A stretch of 64,000 nucleotides of DNA from Amanita rubescens (Eukaryota > Basidiomycota > Agaricomycetes > Agaricales > Amanitaceae). The position numbers were made by a program, and so were the translations under genes. Shown in pieces: positions 10,369 through 19,229 of the stretch. The notes below the pieces were generated by a model. That model was given only the letters and a program-made list of their open reading frames with translations. It had not been told where the DNA came from and ran no database searches. The stretch covers positions 186,001-250,000 of the forward strand of contig WION01000045.1 of the NCBI GenBank assembly GCA_015039365.1. Reading direction: 5' to 3'. Numbering within the stretch: position 1 is the stretch's first letter; each line of letters starts with the position of its first letter.

Positions 10369-11254
10369 CGCCGTCGATATTGCCAGGACCCACATCGCTG
10401 CTCGCTTGCTCGTCATCCGACATGATGTCCCACTGGTATAGTATCGCAGCGAGCCTGATATGGTCTTATCATCTTGATATCACTAATTCCTTGATATGGC
10501 ATATGCGCTAATGACATGCGCCCGGACCCTAGGGCTTTAGGGGGATCTCCTAGACACCCAGGGATAAGGGTACTTCCTATGTTTCTCGACGCTGGCATGG
10601 CAACGTCGGCCCCCACAGAGTTATACTTGCCCTCTGTGATGTGACTGGGGTATTCATGCACGATATAACATCATAAGCCCCTAGAGGCTTTAAAATACAA
10701 TATGGCTCGTATATAGAAACTTCTAGTATAAAGGACGTGCTGACACCTCATTGTGGGTGGTACACGCAGTCTATTAAGGATGCGCCCTTAGGGACTCCTT
10801 TAGTCGGAATGATCGTTAGGATCATTCTAAGTTTGGGCTCTATGGTAATCCCATAATCCCATTTAGAAGTTTCATATTGATTACCGGTCGTGCTTATATA
10901 ATGGTCTGGGGGGTTTATGGACCAGACATTATTTCTATTTACAATCGCAACGGGTAAAACCGTGGTTCGCCCAAGAGTGCTTGAGCCAGCGATTGATTTT
11001 GCATGTCATTTACAGCATTCAGGGATAATCCGAGCTTTCAAGACCGAGTGGACCTGTGGACCTGAGCTTTATCTAAGCTTGGCTTGTAACTAAGTTACTC
11101 AGGGTCGGTTGGTTTAACCGAATATGGATTGTACTCGTAACCGAGGAACTCTATATAGTCTGACATTCTAGTCTATGGCACCCTGGTAACTTAATAAAGA
11201 CGAATTAGACTTTTAGCTTTAATTAAGCTTTAAGCTCATCAAATTCTCTTTTAG
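10369..11254 (+). other. Copia leader, probably intronic
   Basis: About 890 bp with no long frame and several ATGs. If the LTR donor at 10295 (G/GTAAGC) is joined to the acceptor TCTCTTTTAG ending at 11254, the leader is removed and the spliced mRNA has no ATG before 11808. The intron is inferred only. Confidence 0.4.
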
Positions 11255-11263
11255 GAAAGAAAA

Positions 11264-11806
11264 CTGGATTCCGAAACTAGTACTCCGTTACCAGTTTACG
11301 AAGCCGAAGGAGAATCATTTCCTCCTACCCGGAGATTACCTCCTTCTTACGACGCTCCAATCCCACCTTTTCCCTTAATCCTAGGGGATCGAACTTTTAT
11401 TGATACACCGGCACCTATCCCATCTTCGTCCTATTCCAGGACGATAGTTCGTGTTGTCAACCCTGACACCAGATTCGGTGTCACAACTCGTGGACCTGTC
11501 ACAGTTCACAATCGAAGAGATCACTTCCTAGCTGCACGACTTGAAAACGGTCGTACCTTGCAAGACGAAATAATACATCGTCGTCGACAAGAAGCTATTG
11601 AAGAAGGTGTTCCACCTACTTTAGATCTTTGGATTCCACCCAGGGGCACTTCAGTAGCCCAACACATAGCAAATAGGCGTACACGCCGTAATCTCGAAAG
11701 AGATAACCAAGAGGTCGAAAACCTCGAAAATCAAAGAAACTTTAGTTTCTTTTGGCGTCTTCTAACCGTCTATATCATAATCTTCACCTCCGCCTTCCTC
11801 GTCTAA
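11264..11806 (+). CDS. ATG-less open frame upstream of copia Gag-Pol, with hydrophobic C-terminus
   Basis: The frame opens after a stop ending at 11254 and runs to TAA 11804-11806. There is no ATG in any frame from 11221 to 11807. A CTG at 11264-11266 has a favourable context (A at -3, G at +4) and would give about 180 residues. The predicted protein is proline-rich at the start (PLPVYEAEGESFPPTRRLPP), basic in the middle (EIIHRRRQEAIEE, ANRRTRRNLERD) and ends in a hydrophobic segment (FFWRLLTVYIIIFTSAFLV), like a tail anchor. I do not recognise the family. It ends one base before the Gag-Pol ATG. Alternatives: an exon fused to an unseen upstream ATG, or a leader merely kept free of ATGs. Confidence 0.45.
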   Translation: MDSETSTPLPVYEAEGESFPPTRRLPPSYDAPIPPFPLILGDRTFIDTPAPIPSSSYSRTIVRVVNPDTRFGVTTRGPVTVHNRRDHFLAARLENGRTLQDEIIHRRRQEAIEEGVPPTLDLWIPPRGTSVAQHIANRRTRRNLERDNQEVENLENQRNFSFFWRLLTVYIIIFTSAFLV

Positions 11807-11807
11807 T

Positions 11808-14800
11808 ATGTCTAATGACTTGACGATTCCTAGTTCCATTCCCGTTTTGAATGGAACTAACTATAAAGAATGGGAACGCATGATGCGTTTCCTATTACAA
11901 ACAAAGGGACTATTTCAGTACCTTAAGGATGATTATATTCATCCTCCGCGGATTACTCTGCTACAACAATTCTTCATTGACACAGGTGTTCGTGCAGCCA
12001 TAACTGCACAACCTGCGGTAGCAGCAGTGGCCGCACATGGTGCACATCCAGCAACACCTGCAATCCCAGCCGTTGAGGGTGAACCGGCTATCACCCAACA
12101 AATGGTTGATGATGCAAAGGCCGTTAAAAAGGCTTTTGAAGATTGGGTTGTCGAGGATGATCGCATCCTCGGATCCATAAATATGAAATGTTCTGCTACC
12201 ATACAGCAGATCAATTCAGAAGTAAATGCCGCCAGAGTTTTATGGCGGAATTTAGCAAATCAATACGGTGTGACAACATCTGCCGGTATCTATAACGACT
12301 TCCAATTAGCCGTTACTTGGAAGTTTCAAGATAAAAAGGATCCCACACAATCCTTAAACGACCTCCTCGCCATTATAAACCGCTTATCATCTAGCGGAAT
12401 TGTATTGCCTGAAAATGTACAGGCAATGATTGTACTTTCAGCTGTCCCCCGTCATTGGGACAATTTTGCCGCTGTGGTTCTTGCCACAACAGAACCATCG
12501 GATCTTACGATCCAAGGGATACTTCCCTTAATTCAGAATGAGTGGCGCCGAAGGCACCCTGAATCTGCCGCGACGGCAAATACGTCGCAACAACAGCAGC
12601 AACCATGGCAACAAGTACGTGGTCGAGGACGAGGACGTGCTCGCGGACGTGGCTGCGGAGCAGGTCGAGGACGTGGGGGGAGGCCTTATTCTAGGCCTCC
12701 ACAAGGCGCTCAGACACCGGCTCCTACTGCTCCACCGGCAAATCAAAATTGGCCAGGTAAAGTTGAGGGCCAAACGCGTGGTCCTAACTGGGAGAGGAAC
12801 CGAGAACGCCGAAAGGCAGATGCAGCCGAGAAGAAGGCTGCCAAAGCCGCAGAACATACTATGAGTTCTGCGCATACCGTTGCCCGTATTGGGCCTTATG
12901 ACATCACTGAGCCAGTTGCCGGCTCTAGCAAAGGCAAACAAAGAGAAAAGGATGAACTGGACTTTGAGTCCTATAAATCGAACCAAGGAATGGGGATATC
13001 GTCAGACGATATCGACTATAAAAATATGGATATAGATCAGGAAGCTGAACTATATTATGACGATTATTACTATGAAGATAACGGCGAACAATGGTATGAA
13101 ACCATTAAGAAACTGGAAATGGCTAACTTTCTCTTTATAGAGGCAGCAATGAAAATGGTGTTCCCTAAATTGGGACATCATTGTCGTACTATAAATTCCT
13201 TCTTTGAACAATCTGTACTATATGATAGTATAAATTATAAAGAAAATTTAGACGAAAACTGCCTCATAAGAGATAAGTCGTGTGACACTGCCATTTATAA
13301 TGCAAATATGATCGAACGATCATATAATATTGGTAACATGTTTAAGAAACCTTTTACATGTTTAGCGGTCAATAAAAGAAAATTTAAGGATAAAGTACAT
13401 CCAACATGTCCTTGTCCGGAATGTGTAGAAAAACGTACTGGAGATACACTATGGATGTGTGACTCCGGTGCATCCGATCACTTTACCTTTAGTAGGAAAG
13501 ACTTCTCTGAATACAGAGAATTTCCTGCAAATGAAAACCACAGTGTTAAAACTGCTAATGGTTTAGATCGTCTTGAGGGACTTGGCACAGTTATTCTTGA
13601 ACACAAGTTATCCACAGGGGAAGTAACACTCGTAAAGCTCTTCCCGGTATTATATATGCCACGGGCAACTGCACGCTTGATTTCAAACGGCAGATTGATC
13701 CGACAAGGATTAACTTGTAAACAAGATGAAAAGATGGTAGTCTTTTCCTTTACAGACTCAGGTAGAACGTGTATCGAAGGACATTATCTTATGCCCGATG
13801 ATACATTAGTTTACGCTCGAGGTAGGATTATTATAATGAATCCTACACTGGTTTCCGGCCCTGGCTTAGCCAACAGGAATTCTAAATTAATTCTTGGAAG
13901 ACCGACAAAGAAACCAAACGCAGAGTCTATAGAAAAATTATTAGACTACGAAACCTGGCATAAACGTTTTGGTCATCCATCTAACGAAGTCTTTTCGAAG
14001 ATACCGTTAAATGTCAATGGATGGAAAGAAGTTACACTTCCAGAAGGAAAACTACGTTGTGAAGGTTGTCTAAAAGGCAAAATGAAGGCAAAACCTTATA
14101 AACTGTCTTCAAAGAGAGCTACTCGTCCCTTTGAGTTACTCCATATGGATCTTATGACCGTACCGGCCATATCTTACCACAAATACAAATATATTGGTGT
14201 TATCGTTGACGATTTCACCTCGTATACGTGGATTGGCTTATTAAAAACCAAAGATCAAACTCTAGAATATTTTACCAGATGGTATAATGAGTTTGTAGAT
14301 CCTAAACAACCTATTTCTCACCTCCGTTCTGATCGAGGGGGGGAATTTGTAAATAAAGCCTTTGAAGAATTCCTTAAATCCAAAGGAATTAAACATCAAC
14401 AGACAGCTCCTTACACCCCACAACAAAATGGTCGCGTTGAACGCATGAATCAGACTTTGTCAGACAAAGCTGAGGCTATGCGATTAGACGCAGGATGTCC
14501 GAAATCTTGGTGGGAGTTCTCATTCAGAACGGCTGTGCATGTGTACAACCGCACTCCCCTAAAACGGACTAAATGGAAGACCCCTCTTGAAAATCTTCTT
14601 AATAAAAAACCAGACGTATCATACTTTCGAGTATTTGGATGTGAAGCCTGGGTATTTATCCCTGATCAACGGAGACCGGATAAGCTGTCCGAGAAATCCG
14701 TTTTATGTACTTTTGTAGGATATGAATCAGGAACCAAAGGCTATAGGTTCATGACGTCGACAAACACACTGGTCATATCCTCCCAGGCTACATTCTTTGA

Positions 14801-17654
14801 AAACAGGTTTCCGCGCAAAGGAAAGACTGCAGATATAATTACTGAAGATCTTGGTCCGATCTGGGAGGCGATTCCTCAAGAGGAACCTAACCGCCCTCCA
14901 CAAAATTTGGATTTAGATAACTTACTCCCAGAGAACCGTAGACGTTCTCCGAGCCGTAGACGCTCACCAAGTTTGGATCGAAGGGGTGCATCTCCTGATC
15001 GACAGCAGTCAGACCCTTCTGATGATTCAAACGATGATGATGACGGTGATGAATTTGCCGATCGTCGAAGAGATTTCTTGGATGATAATATCCGAAGGCA
15101 AAGAGAAGAAAGAGAACAAGAAAGACGTGACAATTATCATAGACAACGCGATGATTGGAAAAAGGGTCAAGGAATTGATAAACAGTCTCGTTTACGAGAT
15201 CAATTCAAACGTCAAATGAGTGATATGTTTAAGAAACGTAAAACTCCTGAACCCTTTAGACGTACTCCCTCTCCACAAATAAAAGAGGAGACTCCTGTTC
15301 CTTCTAGGCCTATAACTCCGATACCATATGTATCTAGGCCACCTTCACCTCGTAGTCCTATGGATGAAGATAATCCCTTCTCTTTGAATCAAAGAGATCA
15401 TGATGAAATAGAAAACCCATTTATGACGGATCGAGAATTTGATCAATTTGAACAATGTCAAAGAGATCGTTTTAGAGAATTTGCTCAGAGACCTAGACCT
15501 CCTCCACCGATCATATCTGATCCTGGTCCACCCTCTGTACAAATAGGTCCTCGCCGTTCTGGTCGTTTTCCAGTTCCAAGGGTACAAAGAGACAACGCGT
15601 ATGGAGATAAAACTCCTGCACAGATAGAAGCTGAAATTCAGCAAAAGCGAGATGCTTTACGAGAGCAGTTAAAAGATAAAACTCCGAGTTCTTCAACTCA
15701 GGATCCACCGTCAGCAGACAGGAACCCTGATAGAATGAATGAATCTGCCTCTCTACTCAAAGAAATCTTCGCTTTAAAGTCTGAATTAAAATCTGCAGAA
15801 CAAGATCATTTAACCCGAATGATTAATGAATCTGGAAATGAATTACTTCATTTTCTTCTAAAAGCGGCTGTCCCCCTTGTGGATAATATTCCATATGACT
15901 ATAGAGATATATCTAAAATGCGCTCCAGTAATCCTCAATTGTATAAACAATGGAAGATTGCAATGGATGACGAATTTAAATCTCTTCAATCTAGAGATAT
16001 TTGGGAGTTAGTTGATCTTCCAAAAGGACGAAACCTAATCAGATGTCGTTGGGTTTTCGACTTAAAAACCGATGGACGCAAAAAAGCTCGCGTCGTAGCT
16101 AAAGGTTTTAGTCAACGTCCCGGATTAGATTACGACGAAACATTCTCGCCTGTAGCGAGATATGAAACAATCCGAATACTTCTGGCCACATCAGTGCTTG
16201 AAAACTGGGATATACAAGCCCTAGATGTAAAAACTGCCTTCTTATATGGCGATCTTGATGAAGATATTTACATGGCCCAGCCAGAAGGTTTCGTTGTAAA
16301 AGGACAAGAATCTAAAGTATATAGGCTGAGGAAAGCCATATATGGATTGAAACAGGCATCATATGCCTGGAATAAACAAGCTGATAAATCGTTGAAATCA
16401 TTGCATTTCGAGCGATGCTTGTCTGATTCTGGCGTTTACGTTCGTAAAGGCAAGAATACTATTACGATATGCATATTGTATGTCGACGATATACTCTTTA
16501 TGGGAAATGACGATTCCACCATTGTATCCATTAAAAAGAAATTTATGGAGATGTGGGAATGTCGTGATCTTGGAAAGATCAAAGAGTATTTACGAATCCA
16601 AGTCAATTACAACCGTGATTTAGGATTCTTAGTTATAGATCAAGGTCCTTATGCCTTGAAGGTTGTCAAGCGATTTGGACTTGAAGATTGCAAGTCTGTA
16701 CGCACACCGTTACCTGCTGGGTATGCTCCTATAAAGAATGAAGGAGAATGCACACCACAGGAATGTTCTTATTATCAACAGATAATAGGATCCCTTCTAT
16801 ATCTAGCCTTAGGAACTAGGCCTGATATAATCTATGCAGTAATTTTGATGTCCCAATTTTCATCAAACCCGTCCCAAGAACACATTCAAAAAGCTTTGTA
16901 TATAGTCAAATACATTGCTCATACCTTAAACGTCAAAATCGTTTATAGCGCCAAAGGCAATAATAAATTTAGAGCCTACGCTGACGCTGACTGGGCCGCT
17001 GATCGTAATACACGACGATCTATAAACGGTTATGTCTTAATGTTAGCTGGTGGTGCGGTAGCTTGGACAAGTAGAAAACAAAAGACTGTAGCTCTGTCTT
17101 CGACTGAAGCGGAATACATATCTTTATCAGATGCTGCAAGACAGATTGCATGGGTTGAAAATCTATTTTACGAAATAGGTGCACCCATTAAAAGCATCTT
17201 ACTTAGCGTAGATAACCAAGGCGCTATATTTTGGGCACAAAATCCTGCACAAGAACATCGTTCCAAACACATCGATATTTGCTATCATTTCGTTCGCGAG
17301 TTGATCGAGACTAAAAAGGTAGTCCTCGAATATATACCAACAAACGAACAGAATGCGGATCTCATGACTAAGAATTTATCCTTTGAAAAGGTCAAATTCT
17401 TTAGAGAACGATTGGGACTTTCCTTAGAAGAATATCCGACTTCTACAAATGCATTAATCAAGAGACCAGATCGATTAGAGACTGAGGAAATCCGTGATCT
17501 GACGAAATTAATTCTTGATTGGCAAAATCTTGAATTAGATGGTATTGATCGTCTATCACACAAGAAGTTGATGGAACTTCTTGATGGTCTTATTGATCAA
17601 CAGGAATCGGATATAGATCCCTTCTATGATGAGAACATCATAGACTTTAAATAA
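11808..17654 (+). CDS. Copia Gag-Pol polyprotein, 1948 aa
   Basis: One continuous frame. Gag occupies about residues 1-260; instead of a CCHC zinc knuckle there is an arginine/glycine-rich run near 270-298 (GRGRGRARGRGCG). The aspartic protease motif is CDSGASDHF near 552. The integrase zinc region has WHKRFGHPS near 717 and RCEGCLKGK near 750; the core has LLHMDLMT (about 780), LRSDRGGEF (about 841) and NGRVERMNQ (about 878), a DD35E spacing. A charged, serine/arginine-rich insert (about 1040-1300) makes the protein longer than the usual ~1400 residues. RT shows RCRWVFDLKTDG, ALDVKTAFLYGDL and LYVDDILF (about 1558); RNase H shows YADADWAADRNTRRS and VALSSTEAEYISLS. The proteins process themselves, copy the RNA and integrate the cDNA. 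No disabling change is seen. Confidence 0.97.
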   Translation: MSNDLTIPSSIPVLNGTNYKEWERMMRFLLQTKGLFQYLKDDYIHPPRITLLQQFFIDTGVRAAITAQPAVAAVAAHGAHPATPAIPAVEGEPAITQQMVDDAKAVKKAFEDWVVEDDRILGSINMKCSATIQQINSEVNAARVLWRNLANQYGVTTSAGIYNDFQLAVTWKFQDKKDPTQSLNDLLAIINRLSSSGIVLPENVQAMIVLSAVPRHWDNFAAVVLATTEPSDLTIQGILPLIQNEWRRRHPESAATANTSQQQQQPWQQVRGRGRGRARGRGCGAGRGRGGRPYSRPPQGAQTPAPTAPPANQNWPGKVEGQTRGPNWERNRERRKADAAEKKAAKAAEHTMSSAHTVARIGPYDITEPVAGSSKGKQREKDELDFESYKSNQGMGISSDDIDYKNMDIDQEAELYYDDYYYEDNGEQWYETIKKLEMANFLFIEAAMKMVFPKLGHHCRTINSFFEQSVLYDSINYKENLDENCLIRDKSCDTAIYNANMIERSYNIGNMFKKPFTCLAVNKRKFKDKVHPTCPCPECVEKRTGDTLWMCDSGASDHFTFSRKDFSEYREFPANENHSVKTANGLDRLEGLGTVILEHKLSTGEVTLVKLFPVLYMPRATARLISNGRLIRQGLTCKQDEKMVVFSFTDSGRTCIEGHYLMPDDTLVYARGRIIIMNPTLVSGPGLANRNSKLILGRPTKKPNAESIEKLLDYETWHKRFGHPSNEVFSKIPLNVNGWKEVTLPEGKLRCEGCLKGKMKAKPYKLSSKRATRPFELLHMDLMTVPAISYHKYKYIGVIVDDFTSYTWIGLLKTKDQTLEYFTRWYNEFVDPKQPISHLRSDRGGEFVNKAFEEFLKSKGIKHQQTAPYTPQQNGRVERMNQTLSDKAEAMRLDAGCPKSWWEFSFRTAVHVYNRTPLKRTKWKTPLENLLNKKPDVSYFRVFGCEAWVFIPDQRRPDKLSEKSVLCTFVGYESGTKGYRFMTSTNTLVISSQATFFENRFPRKGKTADIITEDLGPIWEAIPQEEPNRPPQNLDLDNLLPENRRRSPSRRRSPSLDRRGASPDRQQSDPSDDSNDDDDGDEFADRRRDFLDDNIRRQREEREQERRDNYHRQRDDWKKGQGIDKQSRLRDQFKRQMSDMFKKRKTPEPFRRTPSPQIKEETPVPSRPITPIPYVSRPPSPRSPMDEDNPFSLNQRDHDEIENPFMTDREFDQFEQCQRDRFREFAQRPRPPPPIISDPGPPSVQIGPRRSGRFPVPRVQRDNAYGDKTPAQIEAEIQQKRDALREQLKDKTPSSSTQDPPSADRNPDRMNESASLLKEIFALKSELKSAEQDHLTRMINESGNELLHFLLKAAVPLVDNIPYDYRDISKMRSSNPQLYKQWKIAMDDEFKSLQSRDIWELVDLPKGRNLIRCRWVFDLKTDGRKKARVVAKGFSQRPGLDYDETFSPVARYETIRILLATSVLENWDIQALDVKTAFLYGDLDEDIYMAQPEGFVVKGQESKVYRLRKAIYGLKQASYAWNKQADKSLKSLHFERCLSDSGVYVRKGKNTITICILYVDDILFMGNDDSTIVSIKKKFMEMWECRDLGKIKEYLRIQVNYNRDLGFLVIDQGPYALKVVKRFGLEDCKSVRTPLPAGYAPIKNEGECTPQECSYYQQIIGSLLYLALGTRPDIIYAVILMSQFSSNPSQEHIQKALYIVKYIAHTLNVKIVYSAKGNNKFRAYADADWAADRNTRRSINGYVLMLAGGAVAWTSRKQKTVALSSTEAEYISLSDAARQIAWVENLFYEIGAPIKSILLSVDNQGAIFWAQNPAQEHRSKHIDICYHFVRELIETKKVVLEYIPTNEQNADLMTKNLSFEKVKFFRERLGLSLEEYPTSTNALIKRPDRLETEEIRDLTKLILDWQNLELDGIDRLSHKKLMELLDGLIDQQESDIDPFYDENIIDFK

Positions 17655-17659
17655 AGGAT

Positions 17660-17676
17660 ATCTAAGCGAAGGGGTG
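17660..17676 (+). promoter_or_regulatory. Copia polypurine tract
   Basis: AGCGAAGGGGTG immediately precedes the 3' LTR and would prime plus-strand DNA synthesis. Confidence 0.6.
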
Positions 17677-18083
17677 TGTTAAATATAGAATTATATTTAT
17701 AGAATGATTAACTACTGATTGACTACAATCAATATTACTCATATCGCTCACGTCATCCTTTATGTATGACATAGAGATGACATCATAATGACTTCATTAT
17801 GATATCATGGTGACATCATGATAGACTCATGATCACACCTTATGGTGTGCTTAGCACGCCATATCTTCTCATCTATACTATACGCTTACACATATGTAGA
17901 TACATATTTGTTCTCTCTTAGTATATAAACCTGTCCTGTATCGTAGAATAGGACAATCCATTCTCTTCCTCTTACTATCACTACTACGCCGAAGGGTAGT
18001 GTTAAGATCATATCGCAATAGGTAAGCTATTGCACCTGCTCATGCTGTGGACACGCTCTCGCGTAGACCTGTCTTCTTCGTCA
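17677..18083 (+). repeat. Copia 3' LTR
   Basis: 407 bp, no difference seen from the 5' LTR, followed by the target duplication AATAC at 18084-18088. Confidence 0.97.
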
Positions 18084-18747
18084 AATACAACGGTATCTTT
18101 TACTTTACAAAGAACTTTCATATGCTATGAATGTCAGTGACATTGGACAGCTTGAGCAATGTCTACTCTTATGGATTCCCCTGTTCAAAGCAACGGGAAA
18201 GCATAAATACGCAGCAGCAATGGAGAAGCATCTAATTGAAACTCACTTTGACTATCCTGCGCCCCTTTGCCAAGCTATCAGATATAATTCGCTTGTCAAT
18301 CCTACCAGCAAAGCTGGGAAGTTCCGTGGTGTGGATTGGGTTGTAGAAGCAATGAACTGTGAAATCAAAGTCAAGCATGGTGGTCAAGGTTCCAACCGAT
18401 CTGCCGAACACATGATAGCAGAATCAGCTCTCATTGGAACCTTCCAAGCAATTAATGATTCAATTGAACACAACCTACATTTATATTCGACATCTGCACA
18501 TGGGGCACCAGACATGCGACGGACAATCGGTGAACTTCGCCGAAGCTTCTTACACTCCTCACCACGCCATTTCACTCCCAGTAGGAAAAGCTTGTATTGC
18601 GTACTGGACATGTTGAACAAAGGGTTGGAACTACTTCATAACAAGTACAGACATGGAGGGGATGCAGATGGTGCTGACAAGGATGAAAATGACATGCTAC
18701 AACCTGAATGCGATGAGTACAACCGTCGTTGGAGGATATTGCTATAG
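18084..18747 (+). pseudogene. DUF6589 protein, C-terminal part
   Basis: It continues the frame broken at 9949. Family-like segments are ELSYAMNVSDIGQLEQC, LFKATGKHKYAAAMEKHL and NPTSKAGKFRGVDWVVEAMN, then NRSAEHMIAESALIGTFQ, ending in an acidic tail and a stop at 18745-18747. The gene faces the minus-strand gene at 18786-19229 tail to tail. It carries no mutation of its own apart from the insertion. Confidence 0.8.
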
Positions 18748-18785
18748 AGTTGTTGTAATTCCTGTGATTGAAAGATAAATTGTTC

Positions 18786-19229
18786 ATCTGGAAGCTGTGA
18801 CAAATTCTGGTAATGGAACAGTGAATGAGGCGTTGGTTGAGAGAACGAGCCAGCGACAGAGCCAGAAACTATCGGGTTGGGTACAGAAATCATAGCAGAG
18901 GATGTTGATGAGCCTGCATGGGGTGTTGAACTGATACATGGTATATTCTCCTTGCCTTGCTGCGCCTTGCATTTCTTGGTGCTTCGCACTGAAAATTTTG
19001 ATTAATTACATTGCAGAGTAACAGTGGATAAATGTACTAGTATGACCTTCTTCATGGCATAGGCTGCATTTTGGTCGTTTCCACAGAGCTTTTGCTTGTG
19101 AAGGCACACTGTTTTGCCCCATAAGTGACTCGGACAGTGGTAACGTTGCAGTGGCATAAGGTATAGAGTTGATGGGAAATTGCGTAGCTGGTGGCTCAAA
19201 TGGAGTAGCTGCCAGTGGTAGCAGTACTT
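18786..19229 (-). pseudogene. Gene 3' end with zinc-knuckle-like motif
   Basis: Minus-strand coding sequence cut at its 5' side by E1. It reads LLPLAATPFEPPATQFP then LWKRPKCSLCHEEGHT; an intron at 18989-19037 (GT-AG on the minus strand) joins this to MRSTKKCKAQQGKENIP, giving a CxxC....H.......C cluster near the C-terminus, followed by a serine-rich tail. Such C-terminal knuckles are common in fungal transposases of the MULE type, but the catalytic part is missing, so the identity is a guess. Confidence 0.45.

Larger units (their letters stand above)
9950..18083 (+). mobile_element. Complete Ty1/copia retrotransposon, 8134 bp
   Basis: Matching 407-bp LTRs, a 5-bp target duplication AATAC, a primer-binding site, a purine tract and one uninterrupted 1948-codon Gag-Pol frame. 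LTRs with no visible difference point to very recent insertion, and nothing I can see disables it. It sits inside the DUF6589 gene; removing the element and one AATAC restores that gene's frame (8139 bases, a multiple of three). Domain order protease-integrase-RT-RNase H is that of copia, not gypsy. Confidence 0.96.

Noticed and set aside
12528..12986. Minus- and alternate-frame open stretches inside copia Gag-Pol
   Set aside because: Shadow frames of the RG-rich coding region.
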